From: Cohnella terricola
Lineage (GTDB): Bacteria; Bacillota; Bacilli; Paenibacillales; Paenibacillaceae
NCBI RefSeq assembly: GCF_007786475.1
Contig: NZ_VNJJ01000004.1
Span: 1-64,000, forward strand
DNA: 64,000 nt
Direction: 5' to 3'
A program made the position numbers and the translations under genes. Below, one piece after another: positions 45,399 to 53,851 of this stretch (its first letter is position 1; the number at the start of each line of letters is the position of its first letter). The notes beneath the pieces are model-generated. The model ran no database searches. It worked only from the letters and a program-made list of their open reading frames with translations, and was not told the DNA's origin.

Positions 45399-46682
45399 AT
45401 GAAAAATATTGTGAGAAAATCGTTTGGAATGATGCTCGCTCTTGCCGTCGTCCTGTCGTCTACGCCTCCATCGCTATCGGCCGCTGATGCAAGCTCCGCG
45501 TCCGATCGTCTGTATCGGATTGTCGCCCTGGGCGACTCCGTAAGCGCCGGCTTTGAACCTACGAAAGAAATCATGGATGGAACGGCCTCTCCATATGGAT
45601 ATGTGGACCGGGTCTACGAACAGTCCTTGTTTCGCCAGCGTTCGGAGCTTGCCAATTATGCGATCATGGGACTGACCGTTCCTGGGCTTACGAACCTGCT
45701 TCAAGGCGCCGCAGACCGGAAGCCGCTCTCCGTGGCGGACTTGCAGGATTTCTCCTCTTACGATCCGAGAGTCGCCCTTCAAGCCGACGGGATCGCCAAG
45801 AAAACGCCCGGGCTCGCCGACGATCTGGCCAAAGCCGATCTAGTCGTCTTAACGATCGGAGGGAATGATTTCGGCCCGTTCATAAAAACGGCTGTGAGTC
45901 AGCCTACAGCCTCCGCACGAAAAATTATACAGGACAGCTTCGACAAAACAATGAAGGATTACACAGAAGATTTGGATAAAATGATGACTCGTTTGCATGA
46001 ATTGGCCCCGGGTGCACAGATCGTCCTGGCCGATCAATATTTGCCGTTATTCAAGAGCCACGAGTTGTACGAGGATTTGCAGAAAGCCGTTAAACAGCTT
46101 GCGGACGCTTTGGACAAATTCGCCGAACAAGCTAACGGGAAGGGCATTCCGCTGAAAATCGCCCACGTATCCGAGAAGTTCGCGGGGAAGGAAAGCTCGT
46201 ATACATACTTTAATGCTTTTGACGGGTTCGACACCCACCCCAAGCAAGACGGTTACGAGGCGATGGCCCAAGTCTTCGCCGAAGTGATCTGGCAGAAGTA
46301 CCTGAAGCCGGCTCCAAGAGCGGCCGACGTTCCGCTGTCCGTCGTCATTAACGGCAAGGAGCCGCCGAGCAAGCCGGTTATCGTCGACAATACGACTTTC
46401 CTCGCCTTGCGGGATGTTGCGGACGCGGTAGGAGCCGACCTGAAGTGGAATCAAAAAACGAAAACTGCGATATTTAAGAAGAACGATCGGGAAGTCGTCA
46501 TTACGATCGGAGCCAAATCCGTCATCGTAAACGGTAAAACCCAGCCGCTTAACACGCCGGCATACTTCCAGCAAGTCGGCCAAATCCAAAAAACTTATGT
46601 CCCGTTAGCCGTCATCAGCGAAGGCTTGGATTATCAAGTCGTGTTCCGCAAGAAGCTGCTGACCGTCTTTATCAATTCCTAA
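45399..46682 (+). CDS. Secreted SGNH/GDSL hydrolase with copper-amine-oxidase-N-like domain
   Basis: The 427-residue preprotein has a signal peptide (MKNIVRKSF, hydrophobic to about residue 30). An SGNH esterase/lipase domain follows with ALGDSVSAGFEP (block I Ser), LTIGGNDFGP (block III) and DGFDTHPKQDGYEAM (Asp-His). From about residue 310 a copper-amine-oxidase-N-like domain follows (FLALRDVADAVGADLKWN), often found in wall-associated proteins of Paenibacillaceae. The ATG at 45399 has AAAGGATGG upstream; an ATG 12 bases earlier is within that site. Confidence 0.92.
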   Translation: MKNIVRKSFGMMLALAVVLSSTPPSLSAADASSASDRLYRIVALGDSVSAGFEPTKEIMDGTASPYGYVDRVYEQSLFRQRSELANYAIMGLTVPGLTNLLQGAADRKPLSVADLQDFSSYDPRVALQADGIAKKTPGLADDLAKADLVVLTIGGNDFGPFIKTAVSQPTASARKIIQDSFDKTMKDYTEDLDKMMTRLHELAPGAQIVLADQYLPLFKSHELYEDLQKAVKQLADALDKFAEQANGKGIPLKIAHVSEKFAGKESSYTYFNAFDGFDTHPKQDGYEAMAQVFAEVIWQKYLKPAPRAADVPLSVVINGKEPPSKPVIVDNTTFLALRDVADAVGADLKWNQKTKTAIFKKNDREVVITIGAKSVIVNGKTQPLNTPAYFQQVGQIQKTYVPLAVISEGLDYQVVFRKKLLTVFINS

Positions 46683-46714
46683 TCTTGTTTTTATAGCATA
46701 CCCATTCCAAGCAA

Positions 46715-46760
46715 AAGGGGCAGCCCAAAGTGATAAATGACTTTGGGGCTGCCCCTTCTT
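46715..46760. terminator. Bidirectional terminator after the SGNH hydrolase gene
   Basis: AGGGGCAGCCC-AAAGT and ACTTT-GGGGCTGCCCCT form a very long stem followed by TTTTCTT. Confidence 0.9.
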
Positions 46761-46797
46761 TTCTTGACGCTGCGTATTCGAATACGCTTATAGGATC

Positions 46798-47124
46798 GAT
46801 GTGAGTTGTTCGAAAATTTCGAGTTATTCCTCCGGGTTGGTGCGACGGGGCTCGAGCAGTTCGATTATTTCGAGTTATTCCCAAAGTTTGGCCCGGCGCG
46901 GCACGCGTAGTTGGATATTATCGAGCTATTCCCAGAGTTCGGCTTAGTGCGATGTGAGTTGTTCGATAATTTCGAGTTATTCCTCCGGGTTGGTGCGACG
47001 GGGCTCGAGCAGTTCGATTATTTCGAGTTATTCCCAAAGTTTGGCCCGGCGCGGCACGCGTAGTTCGATATTATCGAGCTATTCCCAGAGTTCGGCTTAG
47101 TGCGATGTGAGTTGTTCGATTATT
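46798..47124. repeat. 51-bp tandem array C with 153-bp higher-order unit
   Basis: GAGTTATTCC or GAGCTATTCC recurs at 46821, 46872, 46923, 46974, 47025 and 47076, always 51 bp apart. Every third unit is most alike: GATGTGAGTTGTTCGA starts at 46798, 46951 and 47104. So the array is two nearly identical 153-bp trimers and the start of a third. Each unit has a small palindrome such as CGATATTATCG. It lies between converging genes, each with its own terminator. Confidence 0.93.
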
Positions 47125-47129
47125 TAACA

Positions 47130-47174
47130 CAAAAATGGTGGCGCAGGGATAGTATCCCTAACGCCACCTTTTTC
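47130..47174 (-). terminator. Terminator of the Ig-like repeat protein gene
   Basis: GGTGGCG and CGCCACC with inner AGGGAT/ATCCCT pairs form the stem. A-rich and T-rich flanks are present on both sides. Confidence 0.9.
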
Positions 47175-47178
47175 ATTT

Positions 47179-49443
47179 TTACTTCACCGTCACGCGGACC
47201 GAGACCGTCTTGCCGCCGAACACGCCTTTGATTGTCGCGCTTCCTTTGCCCTTTACCGAGATCTTGCCGTCCGCTACCGTAGCCACGGAAGCTTTGGAAG
47301 TGGACCATACGGCTTGGGACGTCACGTTCTCGGTTTTGCCGTTCTCGTACAACGCCGTAACCTGAACGCTTAATTGATTACCCACTACGGACTTGAAGGA
47401 TGTCTCCGATGCCGTCAGCTTGGTCAGCTTTGCCGTTACGACATAAGGAACTTCCAGTGTTTTTCCTTGGATCGTCGCCGTCAGTTTGCCGCTGCCTTCC
47501 GTTAATCCTTTGACGGAAGCGCCTTTCACCGCGACGTGTCCTTCGCTCGAAGGCTTCCAATCGAGTCGGGAGCTGATCGTGACGTTCTTGCCGCTCTTCG
47601 TCGTGCCGATGACCTTGATCGATTGCGACTTGTTCAGCGTGAGGCTGACTTTCGTCGGCGTAATCGAGAAGGAAGTGAATTCCTCTTCGACAACAACTTT
47701 AATCTTCACCGTTTTGTTCAAGTATGTCCCCGTCAGCGTCGCGTTGGCAGCCAGTAGCCCTTTCGCCGAGGACTGCATCACGAGAAGATTCGGGGTTGAG
47801 GATTTCCAAACGATCTTGTCCGAGATCGGCATCTCTTTGCCGTCTTCGTAAATCAATTGTACGGTCGGCAGAGCCACTTCCTTGCCGATTACGACGCTGA
47901 TCGATTCTTCGGAAGGGATCAACGCCAGAATTTTTTTATGAACGTTGATCTTAAAGGATGCTTCGATATGCGGTTTTCCCACTGCGGTTTCAACGATTGC
48001 GGTCAACGTTGCCGTTCCATCGCTTACCGCTTTCCACTTACCGTCTTCGATCGTCACGACGGCTTCGTTATTCGAAGTCCAATTCGCTAGTTTGCTGACG
48101 TCTTTGGACTCTCCGTCAAATGTTTTACCCATAACGTTCGGAAGCGCGCCCGTGTCTTCTATGAATACGTCCTTCTCGTCCTTCCCTACGTCGATGGACT
48201 CGATCGTCGGGAATACCGTTACGTTAATGGACTTCGACAACCCCAAATAAGAAACGTTGATCGTCGCAGTGCCTACTCCGTTAGGCCGCACCAATACCGG
48301 ACCACCGGTTTTGTCGATGAACGCCACGGCTTGGTCGCTGTCGGATATTTTCCATTCGGCCAGACTTGTGACATTTTCCGTTCCAAGCTTGCCGTTATTG
48401 GCCTCGGCTTTCAATTGTACGCTAGAGCCGTACAGCGTCATGTAAATCGCGTCTTGAGGCGTCACTTTAAGCGCTTCGTACGTCGTTTTCACGATGATCG
48501 TCAGGCTACCCGATTGGCCGTTATGTTTTGCTGTAATGACCGCCGTTCCTTTGCCTATGGCCTTCAGCTTGCCCTTCTCATCTACTTTGACGACGGTTTC
48601 GTTGCTGCTCGTCCAGGTCGCCTTCTCCGTAATCGTATCCGGCGCGCCGCCCGATTGCAGCGTAGCAATCGCGATTAGCTGTTGATCCGATCCGCCGATA
48701 GCCATCTCGACGGGGCCGTCGATCGGCTTACCCGCAACGATTTGGAACTTAATATCTTTATAAGGAGAAGTCACCTTCAACTCGATCGTAGCGGACTTCC
48801 CTTTACTCTTCGCGGTAATTTTGACTTCGCCGGCGGAGAGGAACTTTACTTTGCCCTTCTCGACAGTGGCGACGTTCGAATCGGACGTCGTCCATTGCGC
48901 CGTAGTCGTCATTTCCTCCTCCGTGCCGCCGCTGCTGCGAGTACCGAAAACAGAAAGATTCAAGTCTTGTCCCAGTTCGACTTCTTTCTTCTCGGGTGCA
49001 TTCGCCAAATTGATCTTCAGCTTAAGCTCGTCGAAATAATGCTCGGCGGTCACGAGAAACGATGCCGACCTATCCTTGTATCTGGCCGTGATCGTCGCCG
49101 ACGACACAACGCCGGTCGCGGTCACGACGCCTTTGGACACTTTGACCGAATTGGAAGTCGAAGACCACGTCGCGTCATCCGTGATGAGCTTATCGCCGGT
49201 AATAGACATGGTTGCATATGCGTTCAAAATAATCGAGTTATCGTCGACATACAATTTTCCGGGCTCTTTGGCGCTAGTAGAAATATAAACGTTGTTGACG
49301 ACGTCATCCGCCGCATTGGCCACTCCGCCGAACAAGCTGCCGATCAGGGCGATCGCCATAAAAGCCGAGAGAATACGATTATAAATGGTTCCGGGACGTA
49401 ACGACGGTTGCCGATGTTTCGCTGCTGATCTCCACATTTTCAT
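47179..49443 (-). CDS. Secreted protein with multiple bacterial Ig-like (BIG2) domains
   Basis: The 754-residue preprotein has a long signal peptide (cleavage near residue 44, GGVANAADD) and about eight tandem BIG2 domains of 80-90 residues. The domains are marked by repeats of ATWSSTSNSVKVSKGVVTA, WTTSDSNVATVEKGKV, WTSSNETVVKVDEKGKL and WSTSKASVATVADGKI, each followed by a TITA/TITAK-like strand. There is no SLH domain, sortase motif or enzyme domain. It is probably a surface or matrix structural protein. The ATG at 49443 has GGAGGA upstream. The 125 bases before it show no feature beyond the expected promoter. Confidence 0.9.
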   Translation of the reverse strand: MKMWRSAAKHRQPSLRPGTIYNRILSAFMAIALIGSLFGGVANAADDVVNNVYISTSAKEPGKLYVDDNSIILNAYATMSITGDKLITDDATWSSTSNSVKVSKGVVTATGVVSSATITARYKDRSASFLVTAEHYFDELKLKINLANAPEKKEVELGQDLNLSVFGTRSSGGTEEEMTTTAQWTTSDSNVATVEKGKVKFLSAGEVKITAKSKGKSATIELKVTSPYKDIKFQIVAGKPIDGPVEMAIGGSDQQLIAIATLQSGGAPDTITEKATWTSSNETVVKVDEKGKLKAIGKGTAVITAKHNGQSGSLTIIVKTTYEALKVTPQDAIYMTLYGSSVQLKAEANNGKLGTENVTSLAEWKISDSDQAVAFIDKTGGPVLVRPNGVGTATINVSYLGLSKSINVTVFPTIESIDVGKDEKDVFIEDTGALPNVMGKTFDGESKDVSKLANWTSNNEAVVTIEDGKWKAVSDGTATLTAIVETAVGKPHIEASFKINVHKKILALIPSEESISVVIGKEVALPTVQLIYEDGKEMPISDKIVWKSSTPNLLVMQSSAKGLLAANATLTGTYLNKTVKIKVVVEEEFTSFSITPTKVSLTLNKSQSIKVIGTTKSGKNVTISSRLDWKPSSEGHVAVKGASVKGLTEGSGKLTATIQGKTLEVPYVVTAKLTKLTASETSFKSVVGNQLSVQVTALYENGKTENVTSQAVWSTSKASVATVADGKISVKGKGSATIKGVFGGKTVSVRVTVK

Positions 49444-49568
49444 TTTTAAGCGGATCCTCCATAAGCAGAAGTCTTTTTTTTGAACACTCTACTTGTATAA
49501 CGGCATTGCAAACTGATTCCTGAAGATGGAAATGAGAATTCCCTGGTGATTAGGACTAAAGAACGACA

Positions 49569-49949
49569 TTACATGCCGTAATCCTTTCGCAGCGTCTCCA
49601 GATTGTCCAGGCACCGTTCCGCCCATCTCTTCATTCGATCCATTCGTGCCGCTTCAAGCTCAAGAGCCGTCTTAAGAGACTCCCGGTACTCCGGCACGGC
49701 TCCCGTATAACGCTGGACGGACTGAATCGGCGCCCATACCTTCTCGTGATACGCAAGCGCTCTTCTTTCGTGGAACATCGCGGCGTCCGGATCGTAGGAA
49801 CTGTGGAGATCGCCCTGGGTAGGATGCTGCAGCACGGCAAGAACCTCCACCAGTACGCGGCGTTCGTCCTGTTCGATCGCTTTTCCTATGTAACTTCCCG
49901 TTTTATTGACGATTTTCACGATTTCATTTTTTGTTTCCGCTTCATTCAT
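49569..49949 (-). CDS. kapB: Kinase-associated protein B
   Basis: The 126-residue protein has VNKTGSYIGK, VLAVLQHPTQGDLHSSY, FHERRALAYHEK and VPEYRESLKTALE, the diagnostic blocks of KapB, which in B. subtilis supports phosphorelay input through KinB. There is no lipobox. AAAGGGAG precedes the ATG. It is a marker of endospore-forming Bacillales. Confidence 0.9.
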   Translation of the reverse strand: MNEAETKNEIVKIVNKTGSYIGKAIEQDERRVLVEVLAVLQHPTQGDLHSSYDPDAAMFHERRALAYHEKVWAPIQSVQRYTGAVPEYRESLKTALELEAARMDRMKRWAERCLDNLETLRKDYGM

Positions 49950-50052
49950 CGTTATCAGCTCCCTTTAAAACCTGTTTCTTATTATTGTACCACTTGTTAC
50001 GAGTCCCGCTTCAGCGTAATATGGAAGTAGGAAAAGTGGAGGATTATTTCTT

Positions 50053-51168
50053 ATGCGCAAAAAACGTGTTCTGCTGCTTTCCGAAGGTTTCGGTACCGGT
50101 CATACGCAAGCCGCCTATGCGCTCGCCGTCGGATTGCGCCAGCTGTCTCCGCGGATCCAAACGCGGGTCATCGAGCTTGGCACATTCCTGAATCCGGTCA
50201 TTGGCCCGTTAATCTTGTCCGCTTACCGCAAAACTGTAAGCAAACAGCCTAAGCTGGTCGGCAAGATGTATCGCAGCGGCTATCATAAATCGTTGAACCG
50301 AATGACGCAGTTTGCGCTGCACCGGTTGTTCTATAATCAAGTATCGGACGTCGTCCGGCAACTGAAGCCGGATTCCATCGTCTGTACGCATCCAATTCCC
50401 AACGCCGTCGTGAGTCGGCTGAAAAGGCTGGGACTGGATGTCCCTTTGTATACGCTCATTACCGACTACGACGCCCATGCGACGTGGACTAATCCCGAGG
50501 TCAATACTTATTTGGTCAGCACGCCGGCCGTACGGGACAAATTGATCGCGCGAGGAGTGCCATTCGCTTCGATCGAAGTGACGGGCATCCCCGTCCATCC
50601 GAATTTCTGGTACCCTCACGATCGAGCGGAAATCCTGAATCAATTTCAGCTTAAAGATATGCCGACTGTCCTCATTATGGGCGGAGGATGGGGACTTCTG
50701 TACGGAGAAGAGCTTGTCGAATACATGGCGACCTACGCCGAGAAGGTGCAAATCATTCTCTGCATGGGCAACAACGAGAAAGCCAGGGAGAAGCTGCTCG
50801 AAGATCCCCGGTTCCGGCACCCGAACGTCCACGTCATCGGATTCACGAGAGAAATCAGCAAACTGATGGACGTCTCCGACCTGCTCGTCACCAAACCCGG
50901 AGGCATGACCTGCACCGAAGGCATGGCGAAAGGTATTCCGATGCTGTTCTACGAGCCGATTCCGGGCCAGGAAGAGGAAAATGCGGAATACTTCGTCACC
51001 CACGGGTTTGGAGAGCTCATGACAAGCAACGAGACGATCGACCGGTGGTTTCGGCTAATCCAAGAACCGTATGCGGCTTATCAGCATCGTGACACACTGC
51101 TTGCATTGCGCAATGCGGAGTATCACCCGGCAAAATGCTCCGAAGCCGTGCTTGCATTAATGGAATAG
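50053..51168 (+). CDS. GT28-type diacylglycerol glycosyltransferase (UgtP/MGDG-synthase-like)
   Basis: The 371-residue protein has LLLSEGFGTGHTQAAYAL at the N-terminus, typical of MurG/MGDG synthase enzymes that act on lipid acceptors, VCTHPIPNAVVS, ITDYDAHATWTN and the donor-binding VTKPGGMTCTEGMAKGIPML with GQEEENA. It probably adds glucose or galactose to diacylglycerol. The same family includes B. subtilis UgtP and YkoN; this one could be either. GTGGAGG precedes the ATG. Confidence 0.88.
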   Translation: MRKKRVLLLSEGFGTGHTQAAYALAVGLRQLSPRIQTRVIELGTFLNPVIGPLILSAYRKTVSKQPKLVGKMYRSGYHKSLNRMTQFALHRLFYNQVSDVVRQLKPDSIVCTHPIPNAVVSRLKRLGLDVPLYTLITDYDAHATWTNPEVNTYLVSTPAVRDKLIARGVPFASIEVTGIPVHPNFWYPHDRAEILNQFQLKDMPTVLIMGGGWGLLYGEELVEYMATYAEKVQIILCMGNNEKAREKLLEDPRFRHPNVHVIGFTREISKLMDVSDLLVTKPGGMTCTEGMAKGIPMLFYEPIPGQEEENAEYFVTHGFGELMTSNETIDRWFRLIQEPYAAYQHRDTLLALRNAEYHPAKCSEAVLALME

Positions 51169-51194
51169 CCCATATACGGAGAAGACTCCGACAA

Positions 51195-51242
51195 CGCAAA
51201 GAAGCGCCTTCGACCACTCATACGTGGAGACGACGCTTCTTT
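51195..51242. terminator. Bidirectional terminator
   Basis: CAAAGAAGCG and CGCTTCTTTG form a 10-bp stem around a loop with CCACTCATACGTGG. It lies between the two converging genes. Confidence 0.85.
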
Positions 51243-51258
51243 GTTTTCGCTTCATTAG

Positions 51259-52278
51259 TTACAATGCGCTGCCTCCGTAGAGGAAACGATATTCCCAATG
51301 CTTACCTTCAATGCTGTCAGTCCGGACGCCGCCAGACGCTTTCGAATACGTGTGAAGGACTTTACCGTCTCCTAAGTAAATCGCCGCGTGGCTAATCTTC
51401 GTGCTAAACGGTATTTTGCCCGAGTAGAGCGATGCGCTTGTCCCTTTGTAATCCATGAAAAACATGAGATCTCCGCGCTTGAGCTTATGCCAATCCGTCA
51501 CGGCCGCGTTTTTGCTCCGCACGTAATTTCCCTGCCCGCGGGAATCCGCCGGCAGCGTCACCCCGATCGCGTCCTTGAACATTTGACGGATCAGATCCGA
51601 ACAGTCGAAAGTGCTCGTATCGTCACGTTTGGATCCGTATTCGTACGGTGTGCCCAAATACTTCATCCCGGCGGCGATAATCGCTTCTACTTGTTTAGAT
51701 GCGGCTCCGGATTCCGGTTTCGCTTCAGGCACTGCGGGTTTCTCCTCCGTAGCCGGCGGAGTCGCGACCTGTCCGGTAACCGTTATATATTTGGTGTCCG
51801 TGCTTACGTAACCTGCAGTGCCGTTCGCATCGGTTACCGCATACCAATATGAGTTAGGCTTTCCGGTAATCGTCACCTTCTCGTCTTTCTGCATATACCG
51901 AATGCGAGCGGCGTCTGTCGACGGCCCGGTTCGGAAGGAGACGCTAGCCGCAATGGTTGCGTTCGTTTTCAATGCTGGCGAATTGTTGGAGCCAGACGAG
52001 GATTCATTAATCTGTATATATTGGCTATCCGATGAAATATATCCGACTTTTCCTTTGCTATCCCGAACTTGCAGCCAGTTGCGATTGGAAGAGTCGAGAA
52101 CAACCACTTCCTCGCCTTTGCCGATCATGCGGATAATTGTTGACGATGTGTTTGGAGCCATTCGGAAGTTAACCCCGTATTGAATCGATCCCGACACTTG
52201 GGCCGCGTTTGCTTGCGAGTGCGGATACGCTCCCCATACGGTTGCCGCAGCCAAAAGACACATCAACGTTCGTTTCAC
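51259..52278 (-). CDS. Secreted SH3b-NlpC/P60 cell-wall endopeptidase
   Basis: The 339-residue preprotein has a signal peptide (cleavage near ANAAQ, residue 26) and two SH3b domains (VNFRMAPNTSSTIIRMI and VSFRTGPSTDAARIRYM, the latter with GYVSTD). A proline/glutamate-rich linker follows, then a C-terminal NlpC/P60 domain. Catalytic Cys is in STFDCSDLIRQMF and the His in ISHAAIYLGDGKVLH. It should cut between D-Glu and the diamino acid in stem peptides. The start is a GTG at 52278 behind GAGGAGG. The leader from 52279 to the array at 52558 holds no feature I can name with confidence. Confidence 0.93.
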   Translation of the reverse strand: MKRTLMCLLAAATVWGAYPHSQANAAQVSGSIQYGVNFRMAPNTSSTIIRMIGKGEEVVVLDSSNRNWLQVRDSKGKVGYISSDSQYIQINESSSGSNNSPALKTNATIAASVSFRTGPSTDAARIRYMQKDEKVTITGKPNSYWYAVTDANGTAGYVSTDTKYITVTGQVATPPATEEKPAVPEAKPESGAASKQVEAIIAAGMKYLGTPYEYGSKRDDTSTFDCSDLIRQMFKDAIGVTLPADSRGQGNYVRSKNAAVTDWHKLKRGDLMFFMDYKGTSASLYSGKIPFSTKISHAAIYLGDGKVLHTYSKASGGVRTDSIEGKHWEYRFLYGGSAL

Positions 52279-52557
52279 TTGCGCAGTCCTCCTCTGGATT
52301 CGGCGTTAAGAGCGTCCTGCCCTCACCTGCTCCATTATAGAGGCGCGCTGTAAGCCTTCCATCGGACCAGGAACCCACCGCCCTCAGTCCGTAATAGGAT
52401 TAAAGAACCGATATATATAGGTCTTTATAATCAGAACCCACTCCACACGCAGATCAAAATGAACCCATTTTCCCAAACTTACCAATCGCAATCGGACCGG
52501 ACCGCGTAAAAACACCACCATATCCTTCCTTTACTTGCCGCTACCACTCAGTGGCTG

Positions 52558-53526
52558 CCTGTAACGGTCCCGCAGACCGTAAGAACACCCCATTCCGCTC
52601 ATCCGCTGCCTGTAACGGTCCCGCAGACCGTTAGAGCACCGCATTCCGCTCATCCGCCACCTGTAACGGTCCCGCAGACCGTTAGAGCACCGCATTCCGC
52701 TCATCCGCCGCCTGTAACGGTCCCGCAGAACGTTAGAGCACCACATTCCGCTCATCCAATGCCTGTAACGGTCCCGCAGACCGTTAGAGCACCGCATTCC
52801 GCTCATCCGCCACCTGTAACGGTCCCGCAGACCGTAAGAACACCTCATTCCGCTCATACAACGCCTGTAACGGTCCCGCAGAACGTTAGAACACCTCATC
52901 CCGTTCATTCGCCGCCTGTAACGGTCCCGCAGACCGTAAGAACACCCTATCCTGCTCATTCGCCACCTGTAACGGTCCCGCAGAACGTAAGAACACCTCA
53001 TCCCGCTCATTCGCCACCTGTAACAGTCCCGCAGAACGTAAGAACACCCTATCCTGCTCATCCGCTGCCTGTAACGGTCCCGCAGAACGTTAGAGCACCT
53101 CATTCCGCTCATCCAACGCCTGTAACGGTCCCGCAGACCGTTAGAGCACCGCATTCCGCTCATCCGCCACCTGTAACGGTCCCGCAGAACGTTAGAACAC
53201 CTCATCCCGCTCATTCGCCGCCTGTAACGGTCCCGCAGAACGTTAGAACGCCTCATTCCGCTCATTCGCCGCCTGTAACGGTCCCGCAGACCGTTAGAGC
53301 ACCGCATTCTGCTCATTCGCCGCCTGTAACGGTCTTGCAGACCGTTAGAGCACCGCATTCCGCTCATCCGCCGCCTGTAACGGTCCCGCAGAACGATAGA
53401 GCACCACATTCTGCTCATCCAATGCCTGTAACGGTCCCGCAGACCGTAAGAACACCCCATTCCGCTCATCTGCCGCCTGTAACGGTCCCGCAGACCGTTA
53501 GAGCGACGCATGCTCGCCTTACGTCC
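52558..53526. repeat. 51-bp tandem array D, 19 copies
   Basis: CCTGTAACGGTCCCGCAG starts each unit from 52558 to 53476 with no slip: 18 periods of exactly 51 bp. Each unit contains an inverted repeat, AACGGTC-CCGCA-GACCGTT, that varies between copies (for instance GAACGTT). The rest (AGAGCACCGCATTCCGCTCA) is also conserved. Open frames of 315 and 433 codons run through it but have no other protein features. It follows the 3' end of the ABC-F gene on the opposite side of array E. Confidence 0.96.
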
Positions 53527-53529
53527 CGC

Positions 53530-53810
53530 CATTGCCGCTTTTTGCGACAATGGGAAGGGGCAGCTCGATTTGAGACGCACCATTGCTGCTTTTTGCGACA
53601 ATGGGAGAAGGCGGCTCGGTTTGAGACGCACTATTGCTGCTATTTGCGACAATGGGAGAGAGCGGCTCGATTTGAGACGCACCATTGCCGCTTTTTGCGA
53701 CAATAGGAAGGGGCGGCTCGGTTTGAGACGCACTATTGCTGCTATTTGCGACAATGGGAGAGAGCGGCTCGATTTGAGACGCGCCATTGCCGCTTTTTGC
53801 GACAATGGCG
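53530..53810. repeat. 51-bp tandem array E, about 5.5 copies, abutting array D
   Basis: CATTGCCGC or TATTGCTGC recurs at 53530, 53581, 53632, 53683, 53734 and 53785, strictly 51 bp apart. The unit core CATTGCCGC-TTTTT-GCGACAATG is an inverted repeat with one mismatch that a G-U pair would tolerate. It ends with GGCTCGATTTGAGACGCA. The family differs from array D but joins it with three bases between. Confidence 0.93.
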
Positions 53811-53840
53811 CAAAAACGAAAGGCTGCCCCAAGGGACAGC
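53811..53840 (-). terminator. Terminator of the ABC-F gene
   Basis: AGGCTGTCCC and GGGGCAGCCT (53821-53840) form a stem with one mismatch, followed on the minus strand by TTCGTTTTT. It lies between the ABC-F stop and array E. Confidence 0.85.
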
Positions 53841-53851
53841 CTCATAGCTTA

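Noticed and set aside
48682-49401. 239-codon plus-strand frame opposite the BIG2 gene
   Set aside because: Shadow of a repetitive gene; no ribosome site or protein features.
52285-52405. A second c-di-AMP riboswitch before the NlpC/P60 gene
   Set aside because: AATCCTATTACGGAC and GCCGAATCCAGAGG recall parts of ydaO, but the GGGGTGAA and CAGCTAAC blocks are absent and order is wrong. Left as an unassigned leader.
52531-53832. 433-codon minus frame and 315-codon plus frame through arrays D and E
   Set aside because: Same reason: the period is a multiple of three so stops are avoided in several frames at once. Composition is unlike a real protein and no signal or start supports it.
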